61,923 nt of DNA from Bacteroidales bacterium (lineage in GTDB: Bacteria; Bacteroidota; Bacteroidia; Bacteroidales; Muribaculaceae), in the NCBI GenBank assembly GCA_015060975.1, contig SUXI01000014.1, forward strand, positions 1-61,923, given 5' to 3'. The position numbers and the translations under genes are program-made. The stretch's first letter is position 1; every line of letters starts with the position of its first letter. Positions 36,301 through 45,722 of the stretch are shown here, piece after piece. The notes under the pieces are model-generated. The model did not search any database and was not told where the DNA came from. It saw only the letters and a program-made list of their open reading frames with translations.

Positions 36301-36697
36301 TGGAGCTGGAGGGGATTGAACCCTCGTCCAAACGCGGAACTAATGAGCTTTCTACACGCTTAGTCTTTTCTTGTTTTTCGTGTCACGACAGGCAAAAGAC
36401 AACCAACCATAACCTTATCCTCTAAAAATTTCGGCAATATCTCAAGGCATTCAATCACCTATTCCCGATTTACCTGCACCACCTGTTCAATCCGTCTCGG
36501 GAAAAGGACAATTGGGTGATGTCTCGTCTCTGCAACTGTTGCGGAGATAAAGCTAATCTACTGTACTTCGATTAAGCAGCAAGAGCGTAGTTATTTTCGC
36601 CATTTAAAATTTTGATGTCCCTGATTAAAGAGAGTAGCCATCATTTCTCTGCGTGCTTACACACCACCTCTACACGCTGTCAAAGCCAGTCAGCCCC
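36301..36697 (-). ncRNA. ssrA: tmRNA (transfer-messenger RNA)
   Basis: About 397 nt. The 5' end GGGGCTGACTGGCTTTGACA and the 3' end (GGACGAGGGTTCAATC, then CCCTCCAGCTCCA) form the alanyl acceptor-like domain with the T arm GAGGG/CCCTC. The tag frame at 36601-36572 reads GGC GAA AAT AAC TAC GCT CTT GCT GCT TAA, giving GENNYALAA, the Bacteroidales type. It rescues stalled ribosomes and tags products for proteolysis. A TATCTTTG box at 36742-36735 precedes it and a terminator follows. CCA is not encoded. Confidence 0.97.
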
Positions 36698-36730
36698 GTT
36701 TGCGTTATTTTGCAGAACTAATGTTATAGC

Positions 36731-36787
36731 GATGCAAAGATAGTGAATTATTTTTGTATTGACGATGCAATTCACTAATTTTGCATC
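36731..36787. promoter_or_regulatory. Near-palindromic divergent promoter of ssrA and the nhaC-like gene
   Basis: Left arm 36731-36749 and right arm 36769-36787 are inverted repeats matching at 17 of 19 positions, each containing a -7 box: TATCTTTG on the minus strand for ssrA and TAATTTTG on the plus strand (36776-36783). The plus promoter also has TTTG at 36753-36756 with a 19-nt spacer. Confidence 0.8.
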
Positions 36788-36819
36788 TCAAATTCATAAT
36801 TATAGAACAATTTAACACC

Positions 36820-38259
36820 TTGATTAGTTTGAAGAAATCATCTCAACCATCATTTTTGTTGTCGATAATCCCTATTATCGCATTATTAACAACACTAATT
36901 GGGATTATCATAATAAAAGGAGCCGATACAGCTCAAAGCATCAGCTATTTAATACTCCTTGGAGCTACACTTCTAACAATTTTATTATCAATTGTATTCT
37001 GTCCAAGACCAATTAAAACCATTTTTGAAGGAATAAAAAAAAGCGCATCACAAATACTCCCGGCAATACCCATTTTGATTTTCATTGCCACTGTATCAGC
37101 CACATGGATGTTGAGCGGTGTTGTCCCTACGCTAATTGACTATGGGCTCAGTATTATAAATCCCAATTTATTTTTATTCATTGCTTGTGCTGTATGTTCT
37201 GTAATTTCAGTACTATCGGGCAGTTCATGGTCAACAATCGCCACAATAGGCATAGCATTTCAGGGAATAGGCAACGTGATGGGATATAGCGATGGATGGA
37301 TTGCCGGAGCAATAATCTCGGGCGCATACTTTGGCGATAAAGTATCTCCATTATCCGATACAACCATTCTCGCCTCATCTTCATGCAAAGTGGAACTTTT
37401 CACCCACATTAAATATCTTATGCTCACATCAACCCCGGCTATGGTTCTCGCATTGCTCATATATGCCACAGTGGGATTATTTTCACCAACAAACAACACT
37501 TCCCATTCGTTTGAAATTATCACGGCATTGCATTCGTCATTCAACATCACACCTTGGGTGCTTATAATACCTATAATAACCGGAATCTTAATCGCCATGC
37601 GCATAAAAACACATATCACACTTGCCACCAGTTCCATATTGGGCATTATAGGCATTTTCATTTTCCAACCTCAAATCATCGACATGCTTGGCTATTCTCA
37701 TTCATGGAGTGATATATCTATAATGTGTTGTGACATTTTATTTACCGAAACAGCAATTACAACGGGCAATGAATTACTCGACTCATTAGTAAGCACCGGA
37801 GGAATTGCCGGCATGATGCCAACAATATATCTGGTTTTATGCGCCATGCTTTTTGGCGGAACTTTAATTGGGACAGGAATGTTGGGAACTATCACCCACA
37901 CTTTTACCAATAAAATTCATTCGCTTCGACAAACTGTGGGAGCAACAATATGGAGCGGATTGTTTCTCAACTGCTGCACAGGCGACCAATATTTGTCTAT
38001 ATTATTAGGAGGCAACCTATTTCGCAATTTATATAAAAGAAACGGCTTTGAACCACGCCTGTTGAGCCGCTCGCTCGAGGATTCAATATCGGTGACATCG
38101 GTTTTAATCCCATGGAATTCATGTGGTGTAACTCAATCAACCGTCCTAGGGGTTGCCACTCTCACCTACATGCCATTTTGCGTTTTCAATATTGCCAGTC
38201 CCCTACTCTCACTTTTTTTTGCGTGGATAGGTTATAAAATAAACTACAAACATAAATAA
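36820..38259 (+). CDS. NhaC-family Na+/H+ antiporter
   Basis: Start taken as TTG 36820 (LISLKKSSQPSFLLSIIPI), giving 479 residues. A TTG at 36781 overlaps the promoter's -7 box and cannot be in the message, and no ATG occurs before the first membrane helix. About 11-12 hydrophobic helices. Motifs of the NhaC/ion-transporter family are visible, including SGSSWSTIATIGIAFQGIG, GAIISGAYFGDKVSPLSDTTILAS (charged residues in the transport core) and SGLFLNCCTGDQYLSILLGG. It exchanges sodium (or malate/lactate in relatives) for protons at the inner membrane. cinA follows 10 nt later. Confidence 0.88.
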   Translation: MISLKKSSQPSFLLSIIPIIALLTTLIGIIIIKGADTAQSISYLILLGATLLTILLSIVFCPRPIKTIFEGIKKSASQILPAIPILIFIATVSATWMLSGVVPTLIDYGLSIINPNLFLFIACAVCSVISVLSGSSWSTIATIGIAFQGIGNVMGYSDGWIAGAIISGAYFGDKVSPLSDTTILASSSCKVELFTHIKYLMLTSTPAMVLALLIYATVGLFSPTNNTSHSFEIITALHSSFNITPWVLIIPIITGILIAMRIKTHITLATSSILGIIGIFIFQPQIIDMLGYSHSWSDISIMCCDILFTETAITTGNELLDSLVSTGGIAGMMPTIYLVLCAMLFGGTLIGTGMLGTITHTFTNKIHSLRQTVGATIWSGLFLNCCTGDQYLSILLGGNLFRNLYKRNGFEPRLLSRSLEDSISVTSVLIPWNSCGVTQSTVLGVATLTYMPFCVFNIASPLLSLFFAWIGYKINYKHK

Positions 38260-38269
38260 TTGCATCATC

Positions 38270-39580
38270 ATGTCTCTTAATAATAAATGTGGAAAACTTC
38301 CACAATCACGACACAACAACAATATCTCCATTATAGTTATAGGTGATGAGATACTTATAGGTCAAGTAACCGACACGAATTCGGGTGATATAGCCCGCAT
38401 GGTCGCACCTCATGGGTGGAATGTCAACGACGTGCAGGCGGTGGGCGACAATGCCTTGATGATTCTTCAAGCGATAGACCAAGCATTCGCCACAAGCGAC
38501 ATAGTGCTTACCACAGGTGGTCTCGGTCCCACAAAAGACGACATCACAAAATCGGTTCTTTGTCAATATTTTGGAGGTGAACTGCGTCACGATTCTTCAG
38601 TGCTTGAAACCGTGAAAGAGGTTGTAGCAAAACGACATCTTAAGCTCAATGAATTAACCGCCGCACAAGCCATTGTACCCTCATCGTGTAAAGTGATTCA
38701 AAACAAAGTGGGAACAGCCCCTATAATGTGGTTTGAAAAAGATGGCAAAGTTTTGGTATCAATGCCAGGTGTCCCATTTGAAATGCATCAAATGTTTGAA
38801 CAAGCCGTATTACCAATGCTCAACAACCGTTTCCATAGCGATGTTACGATAGAGCACCGCACCCTGCTAATTACCAATTGGTCGGAATCGCAATTGGCCA
38901 TGGAAATCTCAGATTGGGAAGATGCCTTGCCTCCATATATTCATCTTGCCTATCTACCGCGTCCCGGAATAATAAGACTGCGCCTCGACGGCACTCATAC
39001 CGATAAAGACTTTATCAATCAAGAACTCGACCGATGCAAAAACGAGTTGATTGAAAAATTCGGGAATGACATATTGCATGATGACGACCTCACTCCACCC
39101 GAAATATTACTACATCATCTCAGGCGTTTAGGTCTAAACGTCTCCACAGCTGAAAGTTGCACCGGAGGTAATATTGCGCACCTCATCACCTCTATACCCG
39201 GCAGTTCAGCCGTGTTTAATGGAAGCATTGTGGCTTATAGCAACGATGTGAAACAATCGGTTCTAAATGTAAAATCCGAGACTCTTATAATACATGGAGC
39301 TGTGAGTATCCCCACCGTTGAAGAAATGGCAACAGGAGCATGCGACAAACTTGCCACACAATGCGCCATTGCCACTTCGGGCATTGCCGGTCCCGATGGA
39401 GGCACAGCCGACAAACCGGTAGGAACAGTGTGTATTGCAGTAAAAACACCATTGGGCATAATTTCCCAGACACGCCATTTCCCCGGCAACCGCTCAAGAG
39501 TTATCGACCAGGCGTCAACAACCGCCATCATTATGCTCATTTCCCAACTCAAAAAAATCTACTACCCTCACTGTCACTGA
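38270..39580 (+). CDS. cinA: CinA-family nicotinamide-nucleotide amidohydrolase
   Basis: 436 residues. The N-terminal molybdopterin-binding-like (COG1058) domain has VIGDEILIGQVTDTNSGDIA and TTGGLGPTKDD; it has ADP-ribose pyrophosphatase-like activity in relatives. The C-terminal CinA/PncC deamidase domain has VSTAESCTGGNIAHLI and TSGIAGPDGGTADKPVGTV. Acts in pyridine-nucleotide salvage by deamidating NMN; historically called competence/damage inducible. Probably co-transcribed with the antiporter gene. Confidence 0.93.
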   Translation: MSLNNKCGKLPQSRHNNNISIIVIGDEILIGQVTDTNSGDIARMVAPHGWNVNDVQAVGDNALMILQAIDQAFATSDIVLTTGGLGPTKDDITKSVLCQYFGGELRHDSSVLETVKEVVAKRHLKLNELTAAQAIVPSSCKVIQNKVGTAPIMWFEKDGKVLVSMPGVPFEMHQMFEQAVLPMLNNRFHSDVTIEHRTLLITNWSESQLAMEISDWEDALPPYIHLAYLPRPGIIRLRLDGTHTDKDFINQELDRCKNELIEKFGNDILHDDDLTPPEILLHHLRRLGLNVSTAESCTGGNIAHLITSIPGSSAVFNGSIVAYSNDVKQSVLNVKSETLIIHGAVSIPTVEEMATGACDKLATQCAIATSGIAGPDGGTADKPVGTVCIAVKTPLGIISQTRHFPGNRSRVIDQASTTAIIMLISQLKKIYYPHCH

Positions 39581-39700
39581 GCGCCACCTCAACACGGAAA
39601 AAGAAGAATGTAAATATGTTCGATTAAAGTATATAAGGGCTTTTATAGACTTAGGGAGCCCCCAAACGAACTTACGAAAATTAGATTCTATGACGCTAAA

Positions 39701-39733
39701 AAAGGTCGTGGCACAATAAATGCCACGACCTTT
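39701..39733. terminator. Bidirectional terminator between cinA and the BspA-like gene
   Basis: AAAGGTCGTGGCA and TGCCACGACCTTT form a perfect 13-bp stem with a 7-nt loop. It serves converging genes on both strands. Confidence 0.9.
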
Positions 39734-39781
39734 CTCCTAAGAAATTCTATTGATTAATATCAATAATTTATTTTCCAAATT

Positions 39782-41929
39782 TTATTTCACGATTTCTTTG
39801 CGAGTGGTGCCATCGCTCATCTTGATGATATTAATGCCACGAGCAGGTTCGCTCAATAAACGACCATGAATATCATAGCGTGCAACTTCAACGGCGTTAT
39901 CATCGGTTTCGACTCCTTCAATACCACCAACACCCACTGTTACTACACATGATGCTGATGCTCCCGAACCATCGGTTGCTGTTGCAGTAACTATTGCCTC
40001 TCCATCAGCCATGCCTACTACCGTTACAGAGCCATCTGAGTTTTTCTTGAGATAAGCAACATTTTGATTGCTTGTTAACCATTCTACTGGAGTATTTGAT
40101 GGAGTTACAGTATATGTTAGTGCCATAATATCATTAACTGGGAGAGACACTTCTGTGTGTGATAGTTTGATTCTTGCTCCTTTCACGGTAATATCGCATG
40201 TAGCTACTACATCAGAGCCATCTAACGCACTTACGGTAATTGTCACCTTTCCAGGCTTAAGGGCAGTGATTTTGCCAGTTTGATCAACGATGGCGATGTC
40301 GGTGTTGCTACTTTCCCAACTCAAGTCAGTCAAAGTTGTGTTACTTGGGATAATTGTAGCTGAAAGAGTTATATTTTCTCCTCGAACCATTTCAACCTCT
40401 GTGTTGCTCAAATTTATCTCAGATGCAACAGTTTCTATCTTTTTTATATTTGCAAATTTACCCCAAACATCGTGAATAAAATATTTTGAAAAACTATCCT
40501 TCGGCACGTATAATGTAGTGGTTGAATAATTCCCATCGTAAAATACGTTATTGCTTTCACATGCAGGAGGCGTTATATTCAATGACACAATCTTTTCTAA
40601 GTTAGAATATGTGTAAAGTGAGCCAGTGTGTAAAGTATCAATGGAGTTCCCCAATATTATAGAATACAAACCGTTACAACCGTAAAAAGCATTTCTGTCT
40701 ATTGAAATAACAGAATTTGGGATTACTACAGATTGCAAACTGTCGAAATCCATGAAAGCATATTGCTTAATTCGAGTAACGTTATTTGGTATGACAAGAT
40801 TTCTAATTTTGATATTATTTAGTTTAAAAATTTTATGCTGGTCAATTGATGTTTTATGAAGGGGATTTGCTGATGCATTGGCAAATTGGATATTGCACCA
40901 AGCTGATAAATTTGAAATATTTACCTCGGTCAATTCTGGAGTATGATAAAAGGCATCTTCCCCTATCGAATTGACAGAATTTGGGATAAATATAGATGTT
41001 AAGCTTTTGCATGAGGTAAAAGCATCTTCTCCAATAGTATTTACAGAATCCCCCAATGAAACAGATGTCATAGAATAGCATTTATAGAATGCCATTTCGC
41101 CAATTTTTGTTACGGAATTAGGTATTTGAATAGAGGTTAGTTTTTCACAATTTTTAAATGTATAGTCATTAATCGCAGATATGGAATTACTTAATGTTGC
41201 TGATGTTAAACTTTGACAATAGCAAAAAGCATCTTTACCAATATAAGTCACTGAGTTAGGAATTGTTATTGAATTTAAGTCACAAGATTCAAAAGCCCTA
41301 TTCCCTATTAACGTTACCGAATTTGGTATTGAAATTGAAGATAAAGATTGGCATAAAAACGCATTATCTCCGATGGCTGTTACTGTATTCGGAATTTTAG
41401 TCGCTTTACATCCTGCGACAAGTGTATTTGACGCAGTTTCAATTATTGCATTACAATTATTTCGTGAATCATAGATGCTATTCCCGCTATCAACTTTTAT
41501 TTGAGACAAACCAACACACCCATAAAATACATTTTTTCCAATAGATATTACCGAATTGGGAATTGTTATTGTGGTTAAGCCTTTACAACCACTAAATGCA
41601 CTTTTTCCTATAGTCTTGATGGAGTTATTATACCAAGTTATATTTGTCAAACCTTCACATAGATAGAATGCGTGGTCGCTAATTGATGTAACATATAGCG
41701 TTTCATGGTTACCCCAATAATTTGCTATAGAAGCTGGAATTCTAACATCTCCGGAATATTCATTGCTATACGAATACATATTAGCTCCTTTATATGTGAC
41801 TTCTAATGTCCCATTATAGAAATCTACATTATAAAATACTCCACTTATTTCACAATCATGGGCAAATGTTGTTGTGCTGAGCAATAGTCCCACTATTGCC
41901 ATCAGCGTTTGTTTAATTTTCTGTTTCAT
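39782..41929 (-). CDS. Secreted BspA-like leucine-rich-repeat protein with Big2 domains
   Basis: ATG 41929 (MKQKIKQTLMAIVGLLLSTTTFA, signal peptide) is preferred to a longer frame; 715 residues. Residues about 60-480 hold some 15 BspA-type LRR_5 repeats ('IGDNAFxxCxSLTSIxIPNSVTxIG'). Two Big2 domains follow at about 510-660 (EINLSNTEVEMVRGENITLSATIIPSNTTLTDLSWESSNTDIAIVD, then KLSHTEVSLPVNDIMALTYTVTPSN). The C-terminus (DIHGRLLSEPARGINIIKMSDGTTRKEIVK) is a short sorting-like tail. Such proteins are adhesins in oral and gut Bacteroidota. A long structured leader lies upstream. Confidence 0.88.
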   Translation of the reverse strand: MKQKIKQTLMAIVGLLLSTTTFAHDCEISGVFYNVDFYNGTLEVTYKGANMYSYSNEYSGDVRIPASIANYWGNHETLYVTSISDHAFYLCEGLTNITWYNNSIKTIGKSAFSGCKGLTTITIPNSVISIGKNVFYGCVGLSQIKVDSGNSIYDSRNNCNAIIETASNTLVAGCKATKIPNTVTAIGDNAFLCQSLSSISIPNSVTLIGNRAFESCDLNSITIPNSVTYIGKDAFCYCQSLTSATLSNSISAINDYTFKNCEKLTSIQIPNSVTKIGEMAFYKCYSMTSVSLGDSVNTIGEDAFTSCKSLTSIFIPNSVNSIGEDAFYHTPELTEVNISNLSAWCNIQFANASANPLHKTSIDQHKIFKLNNIKIRNLVIPNNVTRIKQYAFMDFDSLQSVVIPNSVISIDRNAFYGCNGLYSIILGNSIDTLHTGSLYTYSNLEKIVSLNITPPACESNNVFYDGNYSTTTLYVPKDSFSKYFIHDVWGKFANIKKIETVASEINLSNTEVEMVRGENITLSATIIPSNTTLTDLSWESSNTDIAIVDQTGKITALKPGKVTITVSALDGSDVVATCDITVKGARIKLSHTEVSLPVNDIMALTYTVTPSNTPVEWLTSNQNVAYLKKNSDGSVTVVGMADGEAIVTATATDGSGASASCVVTVGVGGIEGVETDDNAVEVARYDIHGRLLSEPARGINIIKMSDGTTRKEIVK

Positions 41930-42007
41930 ATTTTTAGGATTTGAGTTATGTATCATCGTTTTTTTTTCAGTTTCTCATCTCCCATTGAAACGGTTTAAAT
42001 TGGATAT

Positions 42008-42280
42008 AAAAAAGGTGTGGAGAATGCATGTTGTTTTATCTTGCTACCAGGTCTTGGCGTACCTATTCCACAGATAAAACAATAGCCCCACACCGATTTG
42101 CTATATATTTTGCCAATCACGGCAAAGTATAAGCCACCAATGCAGGTGCCATTGTCAATCTCATCTTCGTGGAATGTTCAAACCGCCAAGTTTGGTAACA
42201 GAAGATAAAATTTCAATAACACCTTTCGTTAAATATGTAATGGTCTCAGATCGTTGTCGCTACAACTAAATGTCGAAACC
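42008..42280 (-). ncRNA. Candidate structured leader/attenuator of the BspA-like gene
   Basis: Minus-strand leader between a TATATTTG box (42292-42285) and the ATG at 41929. It contains helix ATCTTC/GAAGAT (42206-42201 with 42068-type partner at 42168-42163) enclosing hairpin CAAAC/GTTTG; hairpin TTTGCC/GGCAAA (42126-42121 / 42114-42109); and a long terminal hairpin made of GGTGTGG/CCACACC (42094-42088 / 42020-42014) and TTGTTTTATC/GATAAAACAA (42082-42073 / 42040-42031), followed directly by TTTTTT. This last hairpin can act as an intrinsic terminator 79 nt ahead of the start codon, so conditional readthrough is likely. Confidence 0.6.
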
Positions 42281-42369
42281 ACTGCAAATATAACGAAAAA
42301 TATTATATGTGAGGCTACAAAGGGAGAAAATAATAATAAAAAAGATTTGAGTTTCTGTTCATTCTGGCT

Positions 42370-42404
42370 AAAAAAAACAGCCACCGAGTGTTGCTCGGTG
42401 GCTG
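42370..42404 (-). terminator. Terminator of the M3 peptidase gene
   Basis: Minus strand CAGCCACCGAG and CTCGGTGGCTG form a perfect 11-bp stem with a 5-nt loop, followed by TTTTTTTT. Confidence 0.92.
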
Positions 42405-42430
42405 GCGTGATATATGGGTATGAAATAATT

Positions 42431-44554
42431 TTATTTCAAAAGACCACGATTGCGGAGTAGTGCATCGGGGTTAGGTTCTTGACCACGGAAATTGATATAA
42501 AGTTTCATTGGGTCTTCGCTACCACCCATTTCAAGTACGTTTGTACGGAATGCATCGGCAGTTGCCTTATCAAATACACCTTTTTCTTTGAATAATTCAA
42601 AACCATCGGCATCAAGCACTTCAGCCCAAAGATAAGTGTAATAGCCGGCAGCATAACCGTCGCTACCGAAGATGTGCTTGAAGTATGTGCTGCGATAACG
42701 GAATTGTACTTCTTCGGGCATATTGAGTTCTTTAGCAACTTTGGCTTCAAATTCAGCTACATCAACATCTTTGTCAAAGTTGGTAGAGTTCCAATAAAGG
42801 TCGAGTAGTGCTGCACCGGCAAGTTCGGTTGTGGCAAAACCTTGATTGTGAGTTGATGCGTCTTGAAGTTTTTTGATAAGCTCGTCGGGCATTGGCTCAC
42901 CTGTCTTGTAGTGGAGAGCATACGATTTAAGCAATTCGGGTTCAAGAGCCCAGTGTTCGTGAATTTGAGAAGGAAGTTCAACGAAGTCGCGGTCAACGTT
43001 TGTGCCGGCTTGAGAACGATATTGAGCGCGGGTCAACATGCCATGAAGACCGTGACCAAATTCGTGGAATGTAGTTTCCACTTCATCAAGAGTGAGGAGT
43101 GAAGGAGTTTCGGCTGTAGGTTTGGTAAAGTTACCTACGTTATAGATGATTGGGCGAACAGAATTGCCGTTTTCGTCAATATAAGAGCCTTTGAATTCGC
43201 TCATCCATGCACCTTGACGTTTTGATTCGCGAGGGAAGTAGTCGGTCATAAATACAGCTACATGTTGGTCGGCACTGTCGAGCACTTCATAAACGGTTAC
43301 TTCGGGGTGATATTTTGGAGCGTCGGGCAATTCACGGAAAGAGATGCCATAAAGACGATTTGCCATTGAGAATATGCCTTTTACCACGTTGTCAACAGCA
43401 AAATATTGACGCACTTCGTCTTCATCGAGTGCATATTTCTTTTGACGCACTTTTTCGGCATAATAATAGTAGTCCCAAGGAGCGATTTCAAAGTCGAACC
43501 CTTCTTCTTTTACAACCGATTGCATTTCGGCAACTTCTTCATCAACTTTCTTGATAGCAGGTTCCCAAATCTTCATCAAAAGATCTTTGGCTGCTTGAGG
43601 AGTTTTAGCCATAACCTTGTCGGTCATGTAAGCCGCAAAGTTGTCAAAGCCGAGAAGTGCTGCCTTTTTTGTGCGTGCTTGCATGATTTTGTTGATTACA
43701 GGACGGTTGTCGTTTTCCCCTTCAGTAGCAAGGTTGATGTAGCCTTCATACATTTTTTGACGCAATTCGCGATTTTGAGCATATTGCAATAGTGGCAAAC
43801 GGCTTGGAGCATGAAGAGTGAACACCCAACCTTCTTTTCCACGATTTTTAGCTTCTTCGGCGGCAACGGCGATGCTTGAAGCTGGAAGTCCTCCAAGTTT
43901 GATTGAATCTTGAGGAGCGACAACGAGTTCAAATGCGTTTGTTGCATTCAAAAGGTTTTTATTGAATTGGAGGTAAAGATTAGCAAGTTCGGTGTTGAGT
44001 TTTTTCAATTCTTCTTTATTTTCGGCGTCAAGAAGGGCACCATTGCGAGTGAATGATTTGTAATTGTCTTCAATAAGGCGAAGTTGCGCAGTGGTGTAGT
44101 TGTGGTTGGCACGGTCGTCATAAACTTTTTTAATGCGTTCAAAAAGTTTATCGTTCATTGAAATTTCGTCGCTATGTTTTGTCAAAAGAGGAGTAAATTC
44201 TTCGTCAACTTTTTGCAATTCGGGCGATGACATTGATTCGGTAAGAGCAAAGAATACGTATGCAACTTTGTTGATAGTTTGTCCCGAATTGTCAAGAGCA
44301 AGAATAGTGTTTTCAAAAGTGGGTTCTTCTGAATTGTTCACGATTGCTTCAATCTCTTTGTTTTGTTCTTCAATTCCGGCTTTTAAGGCTGGAAGATAGT
44401 GTTCTACCTTGATTGATTCGAATGGAGGAATTTCAAACTCGGTGGTATATTCCGCCAAAAACGGATTGTCACTTTTTTCTTGCATAGAGCAGGATTGTGT
44501 TAGTGCAGCAGTCATACAAGCACATGCTGCAATGGTTAATAATTTTTTCTTCAT
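42431..44554 (-). CDS. M3-family metallopeptidase (peptidyl-dipeptidase Dcp-like lipoprotein)
   Basis: ATG 44554 (MKKKLLTIAACACMTAALTQSCSM) gives a lipoprotein signal with lipobox-like LTQSC; the frame continues further upstream without a signal, so that start is rejected. 707 residues. Zinc site HEFGH in TTFHEFGHGLHGML near residue 495 plus the downstream Glu (ELPSQIHEHW) are the M3 motif. GVFDKATADAFRTNVLEMGGSEDPM... is the C-terminal family signature. Cleaves dipeptides from peptide C-termini, probably in the periplasm. Confidence 0.93.
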   Translation of the reverse strand: MKKKLLTIAACACMTAALTQSCSMQEKSDNPFLAEYTTEFEIPPFESIKVEHYLPALKAGIEEQNKEIEAIVNNSEEPTFENTILALDNSGQTINKVAYVFFALTESMSSPELQKVDEEFTPLLTKHSDEISMNDKLFERIKKVYDDRANHNYTTAQLRLIEDNYKSFTRNGALLDAENKEELKKLNTELANLYLQFNKNLLNATNAFELVVAPQDSIKLGGLPASSIAVAAEEAKNRGKEGWVFTLHAPSRLPLLQYAQNRELRQKMYEGYINLATEGENDNRPVINKIMQARTKKAALLGFDNFAAYMTDKVMAKTPQAAKDLLMKIWEPAIKKVDEEVAEMQSVVKEEGFDFEIAPWDYYYYAEKVRQKKYALDEDEVRQYFAVDNVVKGIFSMANRLYGISFRELPDAPKYHPEVTVYEVLDSADQHVAVFMTDYFPRESKRQGAWMSEFKGSYIDENGNSVRPIIYNVGNFTKPTAETPSLLTLDEVETTFHEFGHGLHGMLTRAQYRSQAGTNVDRDFVELPSQIHEHWALEPELLKSYALHYKTGEPMPDELIKKLQDASTHNQGFATTELAGAALLDLYWNSTNFDKDVDVAEFEAKVAKELNMPEEVQFRYRSTYFKHIFGSDGYAAGYYTYLWAEVLDADGFELFKEKGVFDKATADAFRTNVLEMGGSEDPMKLYINFRGQEPNPDALLRNRGLLK

Positions 44555-44609
44555 AATTAAATATGTATTAATCGATTTAATAAAATTATATTTGTTGTTA
44601 GCAAGTCGT

Positions 44610-45707
44610 TTAATCATTATCCCAGTTGAATGTAGCAAACAATGGATAGTGATCACTGCTATTGATATCGCCACGCACAATAGATGTCGCATCAAAATCA
44701 CCCTTATATAAAATGTGGTCAATGCGGAAATATATATTGTCGCCATGATATGTTATCATCGGACCAAATCCACATTCGGCATAAACATCGTCAAACTCAC
44801 CATCGGCTATTGTATTTATTGCAAAACAGTTGGGAACATCGTTAAAATCGCCACACACAATAATATTATCATTATCTATTGCGTTGATATATTCTCTTAG
44901 TTTGATAGCTTGCTTAGCTCGTTGCTTTGCCGCACAAACAATTTTTGATGCTATACCCTTCCATGAAATGATGTTATCATTTTCCGTATCATGCATTAAT
45001 TCGGCGATGGCATCGTTATATTGTTTTTTATCTTCTTTTGAAAGTCTTATCGACCTTAAATGCACATCAATTATGTCGAGCTTGTGAGATGGTAATTCCA
45101 CTTCAAAATGCGAATAATATCCATCGGATGAGATTTTTTTCACCGGGAACTTAGAGAAAAGCGACTGACCATTTTCCGCACCTATTATTCTATAGGGATA
45201 TTGTTTTTTTATTGAATCGACTTGAGGACTATACACATGCCAACGAGGCAATGGTGATAAATATTCACATTCTTGCAAGCATACAATGTCGGCATCGGTA
45301 TCAATGATATATGACAATGTCACGTTAGTGCTGTCGGCAGGATAATAATTATTATGAGCTATAAAATTATATGCGTTATAACACAATAGCGAGAATGAAT
45401 TTTTATCATTATGATTATTGTGGGACAATAATGCTATGTTTACAGGGCTATAGTTGAAAATTGGTCCAATGCAACAAATCAATGTGACAATTGGAATTAG
45501 CGCTAACCATCTCTTTACTATAATACATATAAATAACACTACCAATGTCGCAATTATACAAAACGGGAACACCATGCACATTAATGGAGCAATCGCAAAA
45601 TCTTGAGGATTAATTTGCCCCGAATATGCAGCAAATATCGTAGTCGCACAAACAATGATGCATCCTATAAAAAAAATATATATTATTATTCTGTGAACTG
45701 CCGACAT
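44610..45707 (-). CDS. Membrane-anchored endonuclease/exonuclease/phosphatase-family protein
   Basis: 365 residues. Three hydrophobic segments in the first about 100 residues (IIIYIFFIGCIIVCATTIFAAYSG, MCMVFPFCIIATLVVLFICIIV, LALIPIVTLICCIGPIF) anchor the protein. The EEP domain follows with LLCYNAYNF, ADIVCLQECEYL (catalytic Glu), VDVHLRS-like IIDVHLRSIRLS, VCGDFNDVPN and SSDHYPLFATF (catalytic His). Typical of Bacteroidota genes next to rhomboids; substrate may be a phospholipid, nucleic acid or sugar phosphate. 15-nt gap to the rhomboid upstream suggests an operon. Confidence 0.88.
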   Translation of the reverse strand: MSAVHRIIIYIFFIGCIIVCATTIFAAYSGQINPQDFAIAPLMCMVFPFCIIATLVVLFICIIVKRWLALIPIVTLICCIGPIFNYSPVNIALLSHNNHNDKNSFSLLCYNAYNFIAHNNYYPADSTNVTLSYIIDTDADIVCLQECEYLSPLPRWHVYSPQVDSIKKQYPYRIIGAENGQSLFSKFPVKKISSDGYYSHFEVELPSHKLDIIDVHLRSIRLSKEDKKQYNDAIAELMHDTENDNIISWKGIASKIVCAAKQRAKQAIKLREYINAIDNDNIIVCGDFNDVPNCFAINTIADGEFDDVYAECGFGPMITYHGDNIYFRIDHILYKGDFDATSIVRGDINSSDHYPLFATFNWDND

Positions 45708-45722
45708 ATATTGTTATCTTAA

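Noticed and set aside
40700..41700. Repeated motifs in the BspA-like gene considered as DNA tandem repeats
   Set aside because: The repetition is at protein level (leucine-rich repeats); the DNA copies are too divergent to count as tandem DNA repeats.
44555..44746. Longer N-terminus for the M3 peptidase
   Set aside because: The true lipoprotein signal peptide begins at 44554; the extension overlaps the end of the EEP gene.
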